The notes below the pieces were generated by a model. The model had not been told where the DNA came from. It searched no databases and saw only the letters and a program-made list of their open reading frames with translations. A stretch of 41,662 nucleotides of DNA from Amycolatopsis bullii (GTDB lineage Bacteria; Actinomycetota; Actinomycetes; Mycobacteriales; Pseudonocardiaceae), in NCBI RefSeq assembly GCF_014654205.1, contig NZ_BNAW01000069.1, forward strand, positions 1 through 41,662. Reading direction: 5' to 3'. Both the position numbers and the translations under genes were made by a program. Shown here piece by piece: positions 33,112-41,530 of the stretch. How positions within the stretch are numbered: the first letter of the stretch is position 1; every line of letters starts with the position of its first letter.

Positions 33112-34227
33112 TTGCCCTACGTCCTCGGGATCGATGTCGCCCAGGGCCGGACCCACGCCGCCACCTGCCGCCGACAGGGCCCCGGCTGGGGCGAGCCCGA
33201 ACCCCTCTGGCTGGGTGACCGGTCCCCCGCCGCGGCGTCCGCGCTCTTCCTCGACGACGAGGGGTACCTGCTCACCGGCGACGCCGCCGCGCAGGCGGGC
33301 GCTCAGGTCCCGTCCCGGCTGCTCACCGGATTCCACCGGCGGATCGGCGACGACGTCCCGATGCTCGTCGAAGGCGAGCCGTTCCCGCCCGAGACGCTCA
33401 CCACCGTGCTCGTCGAGGGGATCGCCGAGCACGCCGCGAACCTGTTCGGCGGCCCGCCCCACCACCTGGTGCTGACCCACCCCGGCGACTGGGGTGGCTA
33501 CCGCCGTGACGTGCTGCGCCGGGCGCTGGCCGACGCCGGGTTCACCGCGGTCACGCTGGTCCCCGGCTCGATCGCCGCGCTCGCCGCGCACCTGCCCCTC
33601 CCCGGCCCCGGCGCCCAGGTCGCGGGCGTCTGCGAGTTCGGCACCGACGGCGTGAACGTGACGCTGGCGACGGCGAGCGGCGCCAGTGGCTGGCAGCTCG
33701 GGCCGGGTGCCGAGGGGGTGGCCCCGGCGGCCGCGCTGAGCACGCTGTTCGCGCTCGCCGGAGCGGCGTCGACGTCCCCCAAGGGCCTCGCCGGCGTGGT
33801 GTTCTGCGGCGACGTCCCCCCGCACGCGCTGCCGGCCCGGCCGCCGTGCCCGGTGTTCGCGGGACCGGTTCCGCCGGCGACCGCCGCGCTCGGCGCGGCC
33901 GCCCTCGCGGCGCTGCGCGCCGACCACCGGGTGACACCGCTGGAGCGCCCCGCCGTCGAAACCACCTTGCTGCCCAAGGTGGACACGCTCGGTGAGCTCG
34001 GCGAGCGGCCGCCCCGGCCGCCGGTCGAGATCACGCCGTTCGAGCTGCCCGAGAAGACCGGGCCGATGAACCTGTTCCGGCGGCGGCGCCCGCTCGCGGC
34101 CGCGGTCCTGCTGCTCGCCGCGGCCGCCTCGGCCGTGGTGATCACCCTCACCGCCCGCGAAGCGACCGCCGGTCCGTCCGCTCCCACCCCCACCCACTGC
34201 GCCCCCTCCGGGGAAGGTCACTGTTGA
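33112..34227 (+). CDS. Degenerate Hsp70-like membrane protein
   Basis: A 371-residue protein with an actin/Hsp70-type ATPase fold but altered motifs. PYVLGIDVAQGRTHAA corresponds to the phosphate-1 loop. HHLVLTHPGDWGGYRRDVLRRALADAG and VPGSIAALAAHL mirror the DnaK VPAYF and NEPTAAALA segments. AGVCEFGTDGVNVTLA stands where DLGGGTFDVSI is expected, with Glu for Asp and fewer Gly. No substrate-binding domain follows; instead there is a Pro-rich linker, an Arg cluster (FRRRRPLAA), one membrane helix and a short outside tail. TTG at 33112 is chosen because GAGGAGG lies nine bases before it, inside the longer GTG reading at 33094. The stop overlaps the LuxR start (TTGA). Confidence 0.75.
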   Translation: MPYVLGIDVAQGRTHAATCRRQGPGWGEPEPLWLGDRSPAAASALFLDDEGYLLTGDAAAQAGAQVPSRLLTGFHRRIGDDVPMLVEGEPFPPETLTTVLVEGIAEHAANLFGGPPHHLVLTHPGDWGGYRRDVLRRALADAGFTAVTLVPGSIAALAAHLPLPGPGAQVAGVCEFGTDGVNVTLATASGASGWQLGPGAEGVAPAAALSTLFALAGAASTSPKGLAGVVFCGDVPPHALPARPPCPVFAGPVPPATAALGAAALAALRADHRVTPLERPAVETTLLPKVDTLGELGERPPRPPVEITPFELPEKTGPMNLFRRRRPLAAAVLLLAAAASAVVITLTAREATAGPSAPTPTHCAPSGEGHC

Positions 34228-36593
34228 ACACTCTGCTCACGCAGGTTCCCCGTCCGGTTCCGGTGCACCCGGCGGCGCGGCAGCTGCTCGACCGCGTCGC
34301 CGCCGAGCCGGCCGCCCCGTTGCGGCTCGCCGTCGTCGCCCCCGGCGGCTACGGCAAGAGCGTGCTGCTCGCCGCGCTCGACCGCCGCTACCGCGAGGCC
34401 GGCGTCGACGCCGTGCTGGTCGACGACGCCGACCGGCTCGGCGCGGACCAGCTCGAGGACCTGCTCACCGGGGCGGACGGCCCGATCGTCGTCGCGCACC
34501 GGCCGGCCGCGGTGGCGCCCGGCTGGACGGTGCTGCAGCTCGGTCCGCTCGGGGTCGAGGACGTGGCGCGGCTGATTTCGACGGTGACGGGTTCGCCGGC
34601 CGACCCGGCGGTCGCGGCCGAACTGCACGCCCGCAGCGGCGGGGTGCCGCGGCTGGCCGAGCGCGCGCTGCTCGGGCGGCTGGAGGAGTTCCGGCCCGAG
34701 CTCGACGAGCTCGACGACGACGTGCTCCGCTACCTGATCGCGGCCGAAGCCGGGGCCGGGCGCAACCTCGACCTGCTGTGCGCGCTGCTCGACCGCCGTC
34801 CCGACCAGCTGCCCGCGATCGTCGAGGGCGCCCGCGCGACCGGCCTGCTCGCCCCCGACGACACGCTGCTGCCGCTGGCCGCGGCGGCCGTCCGCGACTT
34901 CGGGCCGCCCGCCCGCCGGCTCACGACGGTGCAGCGGCTGGTCGAACTGCAGCTGGCGAACGGCCTGCCGGTGCTCGACCTGGCCCGGTCCCTGCTCGGC
35001 ACGGGCAGTTCCGGCGCGTCGGCGGCGGCCGCGTTCGCCGCGGCGGCGGCCGAAGCGCTGCCCGCCGACGCGCACTTGGCGACGCGGTTGTTCGAAGCCG
35101 CGGCCGAAGCGGGCGACCGTTCTCCCGCGGTGACAGCGGGCTGGGCGCGCGCGGCCGCGTTGTCCGGCGACCTCGACACGGCGTTGCGGCTCGGCGACGG
35201 GATGCTCGGCGCCGCCGACCCGGAAACCCGCGCGGCGGGCGCGGAGATCGCGGCGACGGTCCTGGCCCACCGCGGCGAACTGGCCCGCAGCGCCGAGCTG
35301 TACCACTGGGCGGGCCGCGCCGACGCCTTCTCGGCGACGGCGCTGGTCGGTACCGGTGACCTCGAAGGGGCCCGGCGCCTCCTCGACTCCCCCGCGCCCG
35401 GCGTCGCCCCGACGCTGTTCGCGGGCGCGGCCACCCGGATGGCCCGCGGCATCGTGGATTCGGTATCCGGCTGCGCAACGGAGACGTTGTCGACCCTGCT
35501 CGGCGCGGCCACGATGCTCGAGCCCGCCTTGGGGGGCATGTTGCTGCCGGACAGTCCCGCAGCGCTGGCCGCGCTCGTCGCCCTGCACACGGGCGAGCTG
35601 GCGCTGGCGGAGTCCGTGCTGACCCGGGCACTGGACGGCGGGACCGGCGGGGACCTGCTGGCCGTGCGGCACCGGTTGCTGCTGGGCTGGGTCGCGATGA
35701 CGGCGGGCGACCTGGCGGCGGCCGCGGAACACCGTGACGCCGTCGCGGGCCGTCCTCTGGAGGCGCGCGACGAGCTGTTCTTCGCGACCCTGGAACTCGG
35801 CCTGGCCCGGCGCGCGAGCGACCTGGTGGGTCTGCAGCGGTCGTGGAACCGGGCGTACCAGGCCTCGATGCGGCAGCAGACGGACCTGTTCACGCTGTTG
35901 CCCTTGGGCGAGCTGGCGATCGCCGCCGCCCGCACCGGCGCGTTCGCCAAGCTGTCCGGCCAGTTCGAGCGCGCCCACAGCCTCCTGGCCCGCCTCGGCG
36001 AGCCTCCACTGTGGGCGGTATCCCTGGTCTGGCACGAGCTGCACGCGGCCATCACGCTGGAGGATGCCGACGCGGTCAAGGCCCACCTGGCAACGTTGAC
36101 AGCCCACGCCCATTGCGGCCGCCACCCCCGAGCACTGGCCACGGCGGCCCAGGGCTGGCTGGCGGTGCTCGGCGGAGGCTTCGACCCGGACGCCATCACC
36201 GCGGCGGCGGCCGAGCTCCACGACCTGGGTCTCCGCTGGGACGCGGCCCGCCTGGCCGGCCAGGCGGCGATCCGGACGTCCGACCGCAAGGCGATGGTCC
36301 AGCTCCTGGAAGCGGCCCGCCAGTTCCAGGGCCCACCGGCACGCCGCGAGCCCGGAGCCTCGTCGGAGCCGGCGGCGGGAGCCGGCTTGGCGGCGTTGAG
36401 CGAGCGCGAGCTGGAAGTGGCCCGCCTGGTGGTGGAGGGGCTGACCTACAAGCAGGCGGGGAGCAAGCTGTTCATTTCGGGCAAGACGGTGGAGCACCAC
36501 ATGGCCCGGATTCGCGGGAAGCTCGGGGCGGCGGACCGGCGGGAGTTGCTGGCGACGCTGCGGGAGCTCCTTTCCCGCCCGGACGCGACTTAG
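34224..36593 (+). CDS. Large LuxR-family regulator with NTPase domain (IniR-like)
   Basis: A 789-residue regulator. A P-loop (APGGYGKS near 39-46) and a Walker-B-like VLVDDAD form a STAND/MalT-type NTPase domain. A long helical-repeat region (about 250-690) follows, and a C-terminal LuxR HTH: LSERELEVARLVVEGLTYKQ, then AGSKLFISGKTVEHHMARIR. This is the architecture of mycobacterial IniR, the activator of iniBAC. Its position beside iniB-like genes supports the same role here. It is translated from TTG at 34224, overlapping the Hsp70-like stop, so the two are coupled and may form a sensor pair. Confidence 0.82.
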   Translation: MNTLLTQVPRPVPVHPAARQLLDRVAAEPAAPLRLAVVAPGGYGKSVLLAALDRRYREAGVDAVLVDDADRLGADQLEDLLTGADGPIVVAHRPAAVAPGWTVLQLGPLGVEDVARLISTVTGSPADPAVAAELHARSGGVPRLAERALLGRLEEFRPELDELDDDVLRYLIAAEAGAGRNLDLLCALLDRRPDQLPAIVEGARATGLLAPDDTLLPLAAAAVRDFGPPARRLTTVQRLVELQLANGLPVLDLARSLLGTGSSGASAAAAFAAAAAEALPADAHLATRLFEAAAEAGDRSPAVTAGWARAAALSGDLDTALRLGDGMLGAADPETRAAGAEIAATVLAHRGELARSAELYHWAGRADAFSATALVGTGDLEGARRLLDSPAPGVAPTLFAGAATRMARGIVDSVSGCATETLSTLLGAATMLEPALGGMLLPDSPAALAALVALHTGELALAESVLTRALDGGTGGDLLAVRHRLLLGWVAMTAGDLAAAAEHRDAVAGRPLEARDELFFATLELGLARRASDLVGLQRSWNRAYQASMRQQTDLFTLLPLGELAIAAARTGAFAKLSGQFERAHSLLARLGEPPLWAVSLVWHELHAAITLEDADAVKAHLATLTAHAHCGRHPRALATAAQGWLAVLGGGFDPDAITAAAAELHDLGLRWDAARLAGQAAIRTSDRKAMVQLLEAARQFQGPPARREPGASSEPAAGAGLAALSERELEVARLVVEGLTYKQAGSKLFISGKTVEHHMARIRGKLGAADRRELLATLRELLSRPDAT

Positions 36594-36637
36594 GCGGCCC
36601 GGACCACCGGGCCCGCACCCCACGCAGACCTCAGCCC

Positions 36638-36683
36638 CGGCCTCGTTGTCCACACCACCGCCGGATCGTGGACAACGAGGCCG
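36638..36683. terminator. Bidirectional hairpin between convergent genes
   Basis: Perfect 16-bp arms (36638-36653 and 36668-36683, CGGCCTCGTTGTCCAC type) with a 14-base loop, between the LuxR stop and the beta-helix gene stop. Confidence 0.8.
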
Positions 36684-36690
36684 AGCCGGC

Positions 36691-39312
36691 TCAGGCAGCC
36701 GGTGTTGTCGCCGTGAACGTGGCCGCCGGGCCGGTTCCCGTTGCCGTGATTGCCGCGACCGTGAACGTGTAGGCCGTTGCCGGTTTCAGGCCGGCCACCA
36801 CTCGGGTCATGCCCTTGACCGTCGGCTGCGTGACCAGGGCGTCGCGGCCCTGGACCGGGATCGTGCGGCCGTCGGACACCGTGATCAGGTAACCCAGAAC
36901 CGGGGTGTCGCCCGCCGCCGCCGGGGGGTTCCAGCGGATCGAGGCCGCCGTCGCGCTCGGCAAGGCCCGTGCGCTCGTCGGGATTCCCGGCAGCGTGCCG
37001 GTTTTCGGACCGGGGGTCACCGGTGCCGACGGCAGCGACGGCTCGCTCGTTCCGTACGCGTTGCGCGCCGCGACCGTCACCGTGTACGGCGTCCCGTCCG
37101 TCAGCCCGGGCACTTCGGCGTACGCACGCTTCGCGAAGTCGGCTGCCGTAATCGTCGACGAGTACGTGCGGCCGCCGCCCGTTGCGGTCACCACGTAGGC
37201 CGTCACCGGGGCGTTGTTGAAGGCGAACGTCGGGTTCCAGGTGGCGTACAGCTTCCCCGCGACGGCGAACGTGCCGACCCGCGACGGCGCCTCGGCCGGG
37301 GCTCGGCCGCCGACCTGGCGGGTGAGCAACCCGCGGTAGGGCGGTTCGAGGCCCGCGTTCGCGACGATCGCGGGCGGCGCGTCGGCCGGGTTCGCCAGGA
37401 GGTGGTTGCCGCGGGTGATCGCGCCCTTGTCGGTCTTGTCGCGGTCGCCCTGTTCCCAGTAGTTGCCTTCGGTCAGCGTCGGGTCGTTGTTGCCGAGGTC
37501 GTCGCGGTAGTCGACGTGCACCGTGCCCACGTTGGCGTACGCCATGTCGTACAGGACGTTGCCGCGGATCGTCTCGTACGTGTTGCCGTTGTCGGTGTAG
37601 ACGCCCTTGCCGAGCCCCCACTGGCCGTGGATGACGTTGCCGGTGACCTTTTCGCCGTCGTCCAGCGAACTTCCGGTGATGCCCTGGGTGTAGACACCGC
37701 CACCGTCGTCGAGCATCTGCATGTAGTCGAAGATCAGGTTGTCCGAGACGACGTTGTCGTGCGACAGGTTCGGCGTCGCGGGCCGCTTGATCTTGTCCGG
37801 CCAGCCGCCCCAGCCGACGGAGATCGCCGAGTAGCCGACGTGGTCGATCTGGTTGTGGGAGATGGTGTTCCGCACGGTGTAGCCGTTGACGATCGGCACG
37901 CCGCCGTGGAATTCGCGCGGCAGGCCGTAGAGGTGGTTGTCGGTGACCCGGACGTCCCGCACGACGTCGTCGTCGGTGTCCGTGACGGGCTTGTCGACGC
38001 CGCCGATCTGCACGCCGTTGCCGGAGATGTCGGTGAAGACGTCGCCGCGCACCTGGGATTCCTTGGTGCCGTCGATGAGGTCCAGCCCGGCGCCGCCGAG
38101 GTGGGCGAACACGCTGTCGCTGAATTCGACGCGCCGGCCGTGCGAGACGGAGACGTTGGCGGGTTCCCGCGTCCACGACGCGTACGGGCAGGTGCCGCCG
38201 GGGACGAACTGGCACAGGCCCTGGACGGCCCAGCCATCGGCGCCCGTGATCGTGTACCCCGCCTGGATTTCCGAGAACCCTTCCGGCGACGAAGGCCTCA
38301 GCCAGGTCGCGTAGGAGTAGCGCAGCCCGCGGAAGGCGACGTCCTGGATGCCCCGGGCGTCGACGAGCTTCTCCAGCACGGGCATTTCGACGTCCGCGCG
38401 GCGCAGGTCCTGGCCGGCCTTCGGCAGGTAGTAGACGACGTGGGCGGACCGGTCGAGGTACCACTCGCCCGGGGTGTCGAGCAGTTCGAAGGCGTTTTCG
38501 GCGTAGGTGGGGTGACGCCCGTTGGTGAGATCGGCCGGGCCGACCATGTTGACGCTGCGGCCGGGGATGTCGGGGAACAGCACGCGTTTCGTCGAGTTGT
38601 CCCAGCAGGGGTTCGCCATGGTGATCGTGGTGCCTTCGGCGGCGGCGAGCGGGCAGCGCGGCTCGGTCCACTGGCCGAGGCCGTCGCGCTGGACGTTCCA
38701 GAGCGCCTCGCCCGAGACGTACACGAACTCGACGTCCTTCGGGTTGCGCCAGTGGGCGAGCGTGTCCGCGTCGGCGGTGTAGCCGGTGGCGGTGGCCTTG
38801 ACGGTCACCGGCAGGGGGCCGCGAGCGCGTTGCCCGCGGACGCCGTCGACGTAGAACTGACGGGTGTTGTCCAGGCCGGCGGGCGCGGGCGCGGCGAACA
38901 GCCCGGGACGGCCGGGCACCGGCCGCCAGCCGGTGACCCGCGCGCCGCCGTTCAGCTCGGTGTCGCCGCTCCCCTGCCAGATGACGCGGTGGCCATTGCC
39001 CCCGGAGTCCCGCGCGTCGAGCCGCAGCGGGGCGGTCAGCCGGAAGACGCCGGGCGCGAGGTGGACGGTGAGGTCCCGGGTCAGGTGCGGCGCGCGCTGC
39101 CGCACGAGGTCGCGGGCGCGCTCGAGGGTCCGGACGGGATGCCCGGCGGTGCCGGAGGCCCGATCGAAGCCGCCGGGCGAGACGTAGACGTCCTGGCCGG
39201 CGGCGTCAGGAGTGGCCGCGGCCACCGGGCCGGTTGTGGCGAGCAGGGCGCCCGCGCCGAGGAGAACGGTCACCACGGTGCGGCGCCGCGTCGAGCCCCA
39301 CTTGGTCAGCAT
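36691..39312 (-). CDS. Secreted right-handed beta-helix protein with two C-terminal fibronectin type III domains
   Basis: An 873-residue exported protein. A signal peptide (1-33) precedes DVYVSPGGFDRASGTAGHPV, a common opening of beta-helix glycosidases and lyases, and a long parallel beta-helix (about 45-670) with repeats such as GGAGLDLIDGTKESQVRGDV, GNGVQIGG and NNTISH-like turns (RNTISHNQIDHVGYSAISVG). Two FnIII domains follow (about 685-775 and 785-873), with YATWNPTFAFNNAPVTAYVV and IRWNPPAAAGDTPVLGYLI. It probably acts on plant or microbial polysaccharide, but the catalytic residues are not evident. The start is set by a promoter whose -10 ends six bases before the ATG. Confidence 0.82.
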   Translation of the reverse strand: MLTKWGSTRRRTVVTVLLGAGALLATTGPVAAATPDAAGQDVYVSPGGFDRASGTAGHPVRTLERARDLVRQRAPHLTRDLTVHLAPGVFRLTAPLRLDARDSGGNGHRVIWQGSGDTELNGGARVTGWRPVPGRPGLFAAPAPAGLDNTRQFYVDGVRGQRARGPLPVTVKATATGYTADADTLAHWRNPKDVEFVYVSGEALWNVQRDGLGQWTEPRCPLAAAEGTTITMANPCWDNSTKRVLFPDIPGRSVNMVGPADLTNGRHPTYAENAFELLDTPGEWYLDRSAHVVYYLPKAGQDLRRADVEMPVLEKLVDARGIQDVAFRGLRYSYATWLRPSSPEGFSEIQAGYTITGADGWAVQGLCQFVPGGTCPYASWTREPANVSVSHGRRVEFSDSVFAHLGGAGLDLIDGTKESQVRGDVFTDISGNGVQIGGVDKPVTDTDDDVVRDVRVTDNHLYGLPREFHGGVPIVNGYTVRNTISHNQIDHVGYSAISVGWGGWPDKIKRPATPNLSHDNVVSDNLIFDYMQMLDDGGGVYTQGITGSSLDDGEKVTGNVIHGQWGLGKGVYTDNGNTYETIRGNVLYDMAYANVGTVHVDYRDDLGNNDPTLTEGNYWEQGDRDKTDKGAITRGNHLLANPADAPPAIVANAGLEPPYRGLLTRQVGGRAPAEAPSRVGTFAVAGKLYATWNPTFAFNNAPVTAYVVTATGGGRTYSSTITAADFAKRAYAEVPGLTDGTPYTVTVAARNAYGTSEPSLPSAPVTPGPKTGTLPGIPTSARALPSATAASIRWNPPAAAGDTPVLGYLITVSDGRTIPVQGRDALVTQPTVKGMTRVVAGLKPATAYTFTVAAITATGTGPAATFTATTPAA

Positions 39313-39318
39313 GCACGA

Positions 39319-39347
39319 AAGATAGGATCTCTACGGCGCGATGTCGA
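39319..39347 (-). promoter_or_regulatory. Promoter of the beta-helix gene, probably leaderless
   Basis: On the minus strand TCGACA (39347-39342, five of six consensus bases), a 17-base spacer and TATCTT (39324-39319). The -10 ends six bases before the ATG, which has no ribosome site, so the mRNA likely starts at the start codon. Confidence 0.65.
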
Positions 39348-39395
39348 CAATTTCCCGCTCAGCGGAGCAGGCAGTCACCTATTCATCGGATGCCT

Positions 39396-40139
39396 TCAGT
39401 CGCGGCTCGGGCCGAACCGTTCGGTGCGGATGCGGTGCGGATCGTGCCCGAGAGCGACCAGGATGTCCGCCACCGTTTCCACGAAACCCGTCGGGCCGCA
39501 GACGAAGCACGACGCCCCGAACTCCGCCGGCCAGCCCGCCGTGTTGATCGTCGCCACGTCGATGCGCCGGGGAATCCCCGGGCGGCCTTCGGGCAGCTCG
39601 CGCGTGTACACGTACGTCACGTCCACACCCGCCACGGGCGTGCGCAGCTCGTCCGCGTAGTACAACTCCGCCGGGGTGCGCAGCGAGTAGATCAGCTTGA
39701 ACGGCGTGCGGACGCCGGCCGCGCGGCGGGCGCGGATCATCGCCATCAGGGGGACGATGCCGGAGCCGCCCGCGATCAGGAGGACCGGCGCCGGGTCCGT
39801 CGGGCGCCAGGCGAACCAGCCGCCGATCGGGCCGCGGATCTCGACCGGGTCGCCGACCGCGTACGGGCCGGTGAGGTGCTCGGACACCTCGCCGTCGGCG
39901 ACGCGCTGGACCGTCAGCTCCACCCGGTCGCCGTCCGCCGGCGCCGCGAGGGAGTAACTGCGCTGAGCGCGATACCCGTCCGCGGCCGTGAGCCGGACGT
40001 CGACGTGCTGGCCCGCCAGGTGACCCGGCCAGCCGGGCAGGTCGAAGACGAGCGTGCGCGCCGTCGGCGTCTCGTCGCGGATTTCGGCCAGGCGGGCGAC
40101 CCGCCAGGCTAGTCGCCCTGATACCGCTGTTCGCGCCAT
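39396..40139 (-). CDS. FAD/NAD(P)H-binding oxidoreductase (ferredoxin-reductase type)
   Basis: A 247-residue flavin reductase. The FAD-binding barrel has LAGQHVDVRLTAADGYRAQRSYSLAA, with the RxYS motif, and the flavin-side GPIGGWFAW. The NAD(P) domain has LLIAGGSGIVPLMAMIRARR and the C-terminal CFVCGPTGFVETV with the hydride-channel CGP. No 2Fe-2S domain is attached, so it is the short form. ATG at 40139 has GGGGA nearby and overlaps the molybdopterin gene by 31 bp. It probably feeds electrons to that neighbour. Confidence 0.85.
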   Translation of the reverse strand: MARTAVSGRLAWRVARLAEIRDETPTARTLVFDLPGWPGHLAGQHVDVRLTAADGYRAQRSYSLAAPADGDRVELTVQRVADGEVSEHLTGPYAVGDPVEIRGPIGGWFAWRPTDPAPVLLIAGGSGIVPLMAMIRARRAAGVRTPFKLIYSLRTPAELYYADELRTPVAGVDVTYVYTRELPEGRPGIPRRIDVATINTAGWPAEFGASCFVCGPTGFVETVADILVALGHDPHRIRTERFGPSRD

Positions 40140-40708
40140 GGATCCCCGTAGTCGTGGTAGCCGGCGTTCTCCCAGAAGCCCGGCTCGTCCCGGGTCTTCA
40201 GCTCCAGCCCGCGCACCCACTTCGCGGACTTCCAGAAGTACAGGTGCGGCACGAGCAGCCGCGCCGGGCCGCCGTGCTCGGGGGTCAGCGGCTTGCCGCC
40301 GTACTCGTAGGCGATCCAGGCCTGCGCGTCGAGCAGGTCGGCCAGCGGCAGGTTCGTCGTGTACCCGCCGTAGGCGTGCACCATGACGTAGTCGGCCTCG
40401 GTGGCGAGCCCGCCGACCAGCGTGTCGATCGAAACGCCGCGCCAGCGGGTGTCCAGTTTGGACCACTGGGTGACGCAGTGGATGTCCACAGTGGGCTTTT
40501 CGCTGGGCAGCGCCATCAGCTCTGCCCAGTTCCAGGTGTGCTTCTCGCCGGTCTCGGTGGTGACGGTGAATTCCCACGTTTCGGTGCGCACGCGCGGAGT
40601 CGGGCCCGCCGACAGCACCGGGAAGTCTTCGGCCAGGTACTGGCCGGGTGGCAGCCGCGGGTTACCGCTGCGGGCCCGGCCCTGGAAACCCGGTGTCACG
40701 ACACCCAT
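40109..40708 (-). CDS. Molybdopterin-dependent oxidoreductase (sulfite oxidase/MsrP-like)
   Basis: A 199-residue protein with the sulfite-oxidase-type molybdopterin domain: SGNPRLPPGQYLAEDFPVLS, TWNWAELMALP, then IHCVTQWSKLDTRWRGV with Cys78 as the expected molybdenum ligand, VMVHAYGGYTTNLPL and LVPHLYFWKSAKWVRGLEL. There is no Tat signal or dimerisation domain, so it is cytoplasmic and short, like YuiH-type proteins. Substrate unknown. ATG at 40708 has AAGGGAG about eight bases upstream. The next gene overlaps it by 31 bp, so they form a two-protein redox unit. Confidence 0.85.
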   Translation of the reverse strand: MGVVTPGFQGRARSGNPRLPPGQYLAEDFPVLSAGPTPRVRTETWEFTVTTETGEKHTWNWAELMALPSEKPTVDIHCVTQWSKLDTRWRGVSIDTLVGGLATEADYVMVHAYGGYTTNLPLADLLDAQAWIAYEYGGKPLTPEHGGPARLLVPHLYFWKSAKWVRGLELKTRDEPGFWENAGYHDYGDPWREQRYQGD

Positions 40709-40737
40709 GCGGCGCTCCCTTCCCGATCGCGACGAGC

Positions 40738-41337
40738 CTACGCCCGGACCCGCAGTCCCAGCGACGTGACGAGCACCGCAGCCTGTTCGGGTGACACGAT
40801 CGCCCCGGCCAACTCGGCGTTCAGCGGGTCGAGCGCCGAGAGGTCACTGCCGCGCAGCTCGGCTTTCGGCAGCTTGACGGCGTGCAGCGCCGCCCCGGAC
40901 AGGTCGACGTCGGCGAACACCGCGCCGGCGCAGTCCGCCCCGGTGAGGTCGGCCTCGCGCATCCGGACTCCCTGGAAGGTGACCGCCCGCAGGTCGGCAC
41001 CCGCCAGACCGGTGAACGACCAGTCCCCGCCGGTGACCCGCAACGGCCGCAGCTCGCACTCGGTGAACGTGGCGCCGACGAGCTTGCACCCGGTGAATTC
41101 GGCGTCGAAGAAGTTGCACCGCCGGAAGGTGCAGCCGGTGAAGGCCGAGTCCGTGTGGCGGGACGCGTTGAAGCGCACATTGCCGAAGACGCAGTCGGTG
41201 AAGACCGAGTTCCGGGTGACCGCCTCCGAGAAGTCGGTCTCGTGGAACTCGCACCGCACGTAATGCCGGCCGGTGATCTCCTCCCCGTACCAGTCGTCGC
41301 GGAAGAAGCGCTGCTCCTCTTGCACGGCCTCGGACAT
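40738..41337 (-). CDS. Pentapeptide-repeat protein (MfpA/Qnr-like)
   Basis: A 199-residue protein built mainly of pentapeptide repeats with Phe/Leu at the centre (for example CEFHETDFSEAVTRNSVFTD, then CVFGNVRF, CTFRRCNFFDAEFTGCKLVG, ADLTGADCAGAVFADVDL). These fold into a four-sided beta-helix. Size and Cys/Phe-rich repeats resemble MfpA and Qnr, which mimic DNA and protect gyrase from fluoroquinolones, but many such proteins have no known role. The repeats are interrupted near residues 100-108 (RVTGGDWSF). It appears monocistronic; the region upstream is the disrupted end of the window. Confidence 0.85.
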   Translation of the reverse strand: MSEAVQEEQRFFRDDWYGEEITGRHYVRCEFHETDFSEAVTRNSVFTDCVFGNVRFNASRHTDSAFTGCTFRRCNFFDAEFTGCKLVGATFTECELRPLRVTGGDWSFTGLAGADLRAVTFQGVRMREADLTGADCAGAVFADVDLSGAALHAVKLPKAELRGSDLSALDPLNAELAGAIVSPEQAAVLVTSLGLRVRA

Positions 41338-41375
41338 GCCCGCCAGGCTAGCGGCAGACCCCGGAGCGGCCGCGC

Positions 41376-41530
41376 ATGCTCGACGCCGACGAGGTTCGGA
41401 CGGCGGTGCCGATGCCGGCCGCGGTCGACGCGGTGCGTTCCTCGACCTCGCCGCCGGTCGTTTCGCGGTGCCGCAACGGTTGTCCTTCGTCCGTACGCGG
41501 GTAAGGCGGGGGCAGGGCGGGCGGAGTTGG
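41376..41530 (+). pseudogene. Broken 5' end of an ornithine cyclodeaminase/mu-crystallin-like gene
   Basis: The ATG at 41376 begins LDADEVRTAVPMPAAVDAVR, which looks like the N-terminus of ornithine cyclodeaminase-family proteins. The next expected stretch, AFLDLAAGRFAVPQRLSFV, is present but in another frame starting near 41430, so an indel separates them. After that no similarity is seen. Either a true pseudogene or sequence error near a contig end. The substrate class would be amino or imino acids. Confidence 0.45.

Noticed and set aside
34218..36653. Minus-strand open frame of 811 codons opposite the LuxR gene
   Set aside because: Gln/Arg/Gly-rich shadow composition; the plus strand has a P-loop and a LuxR HTH and is coupled to the preceding gene.
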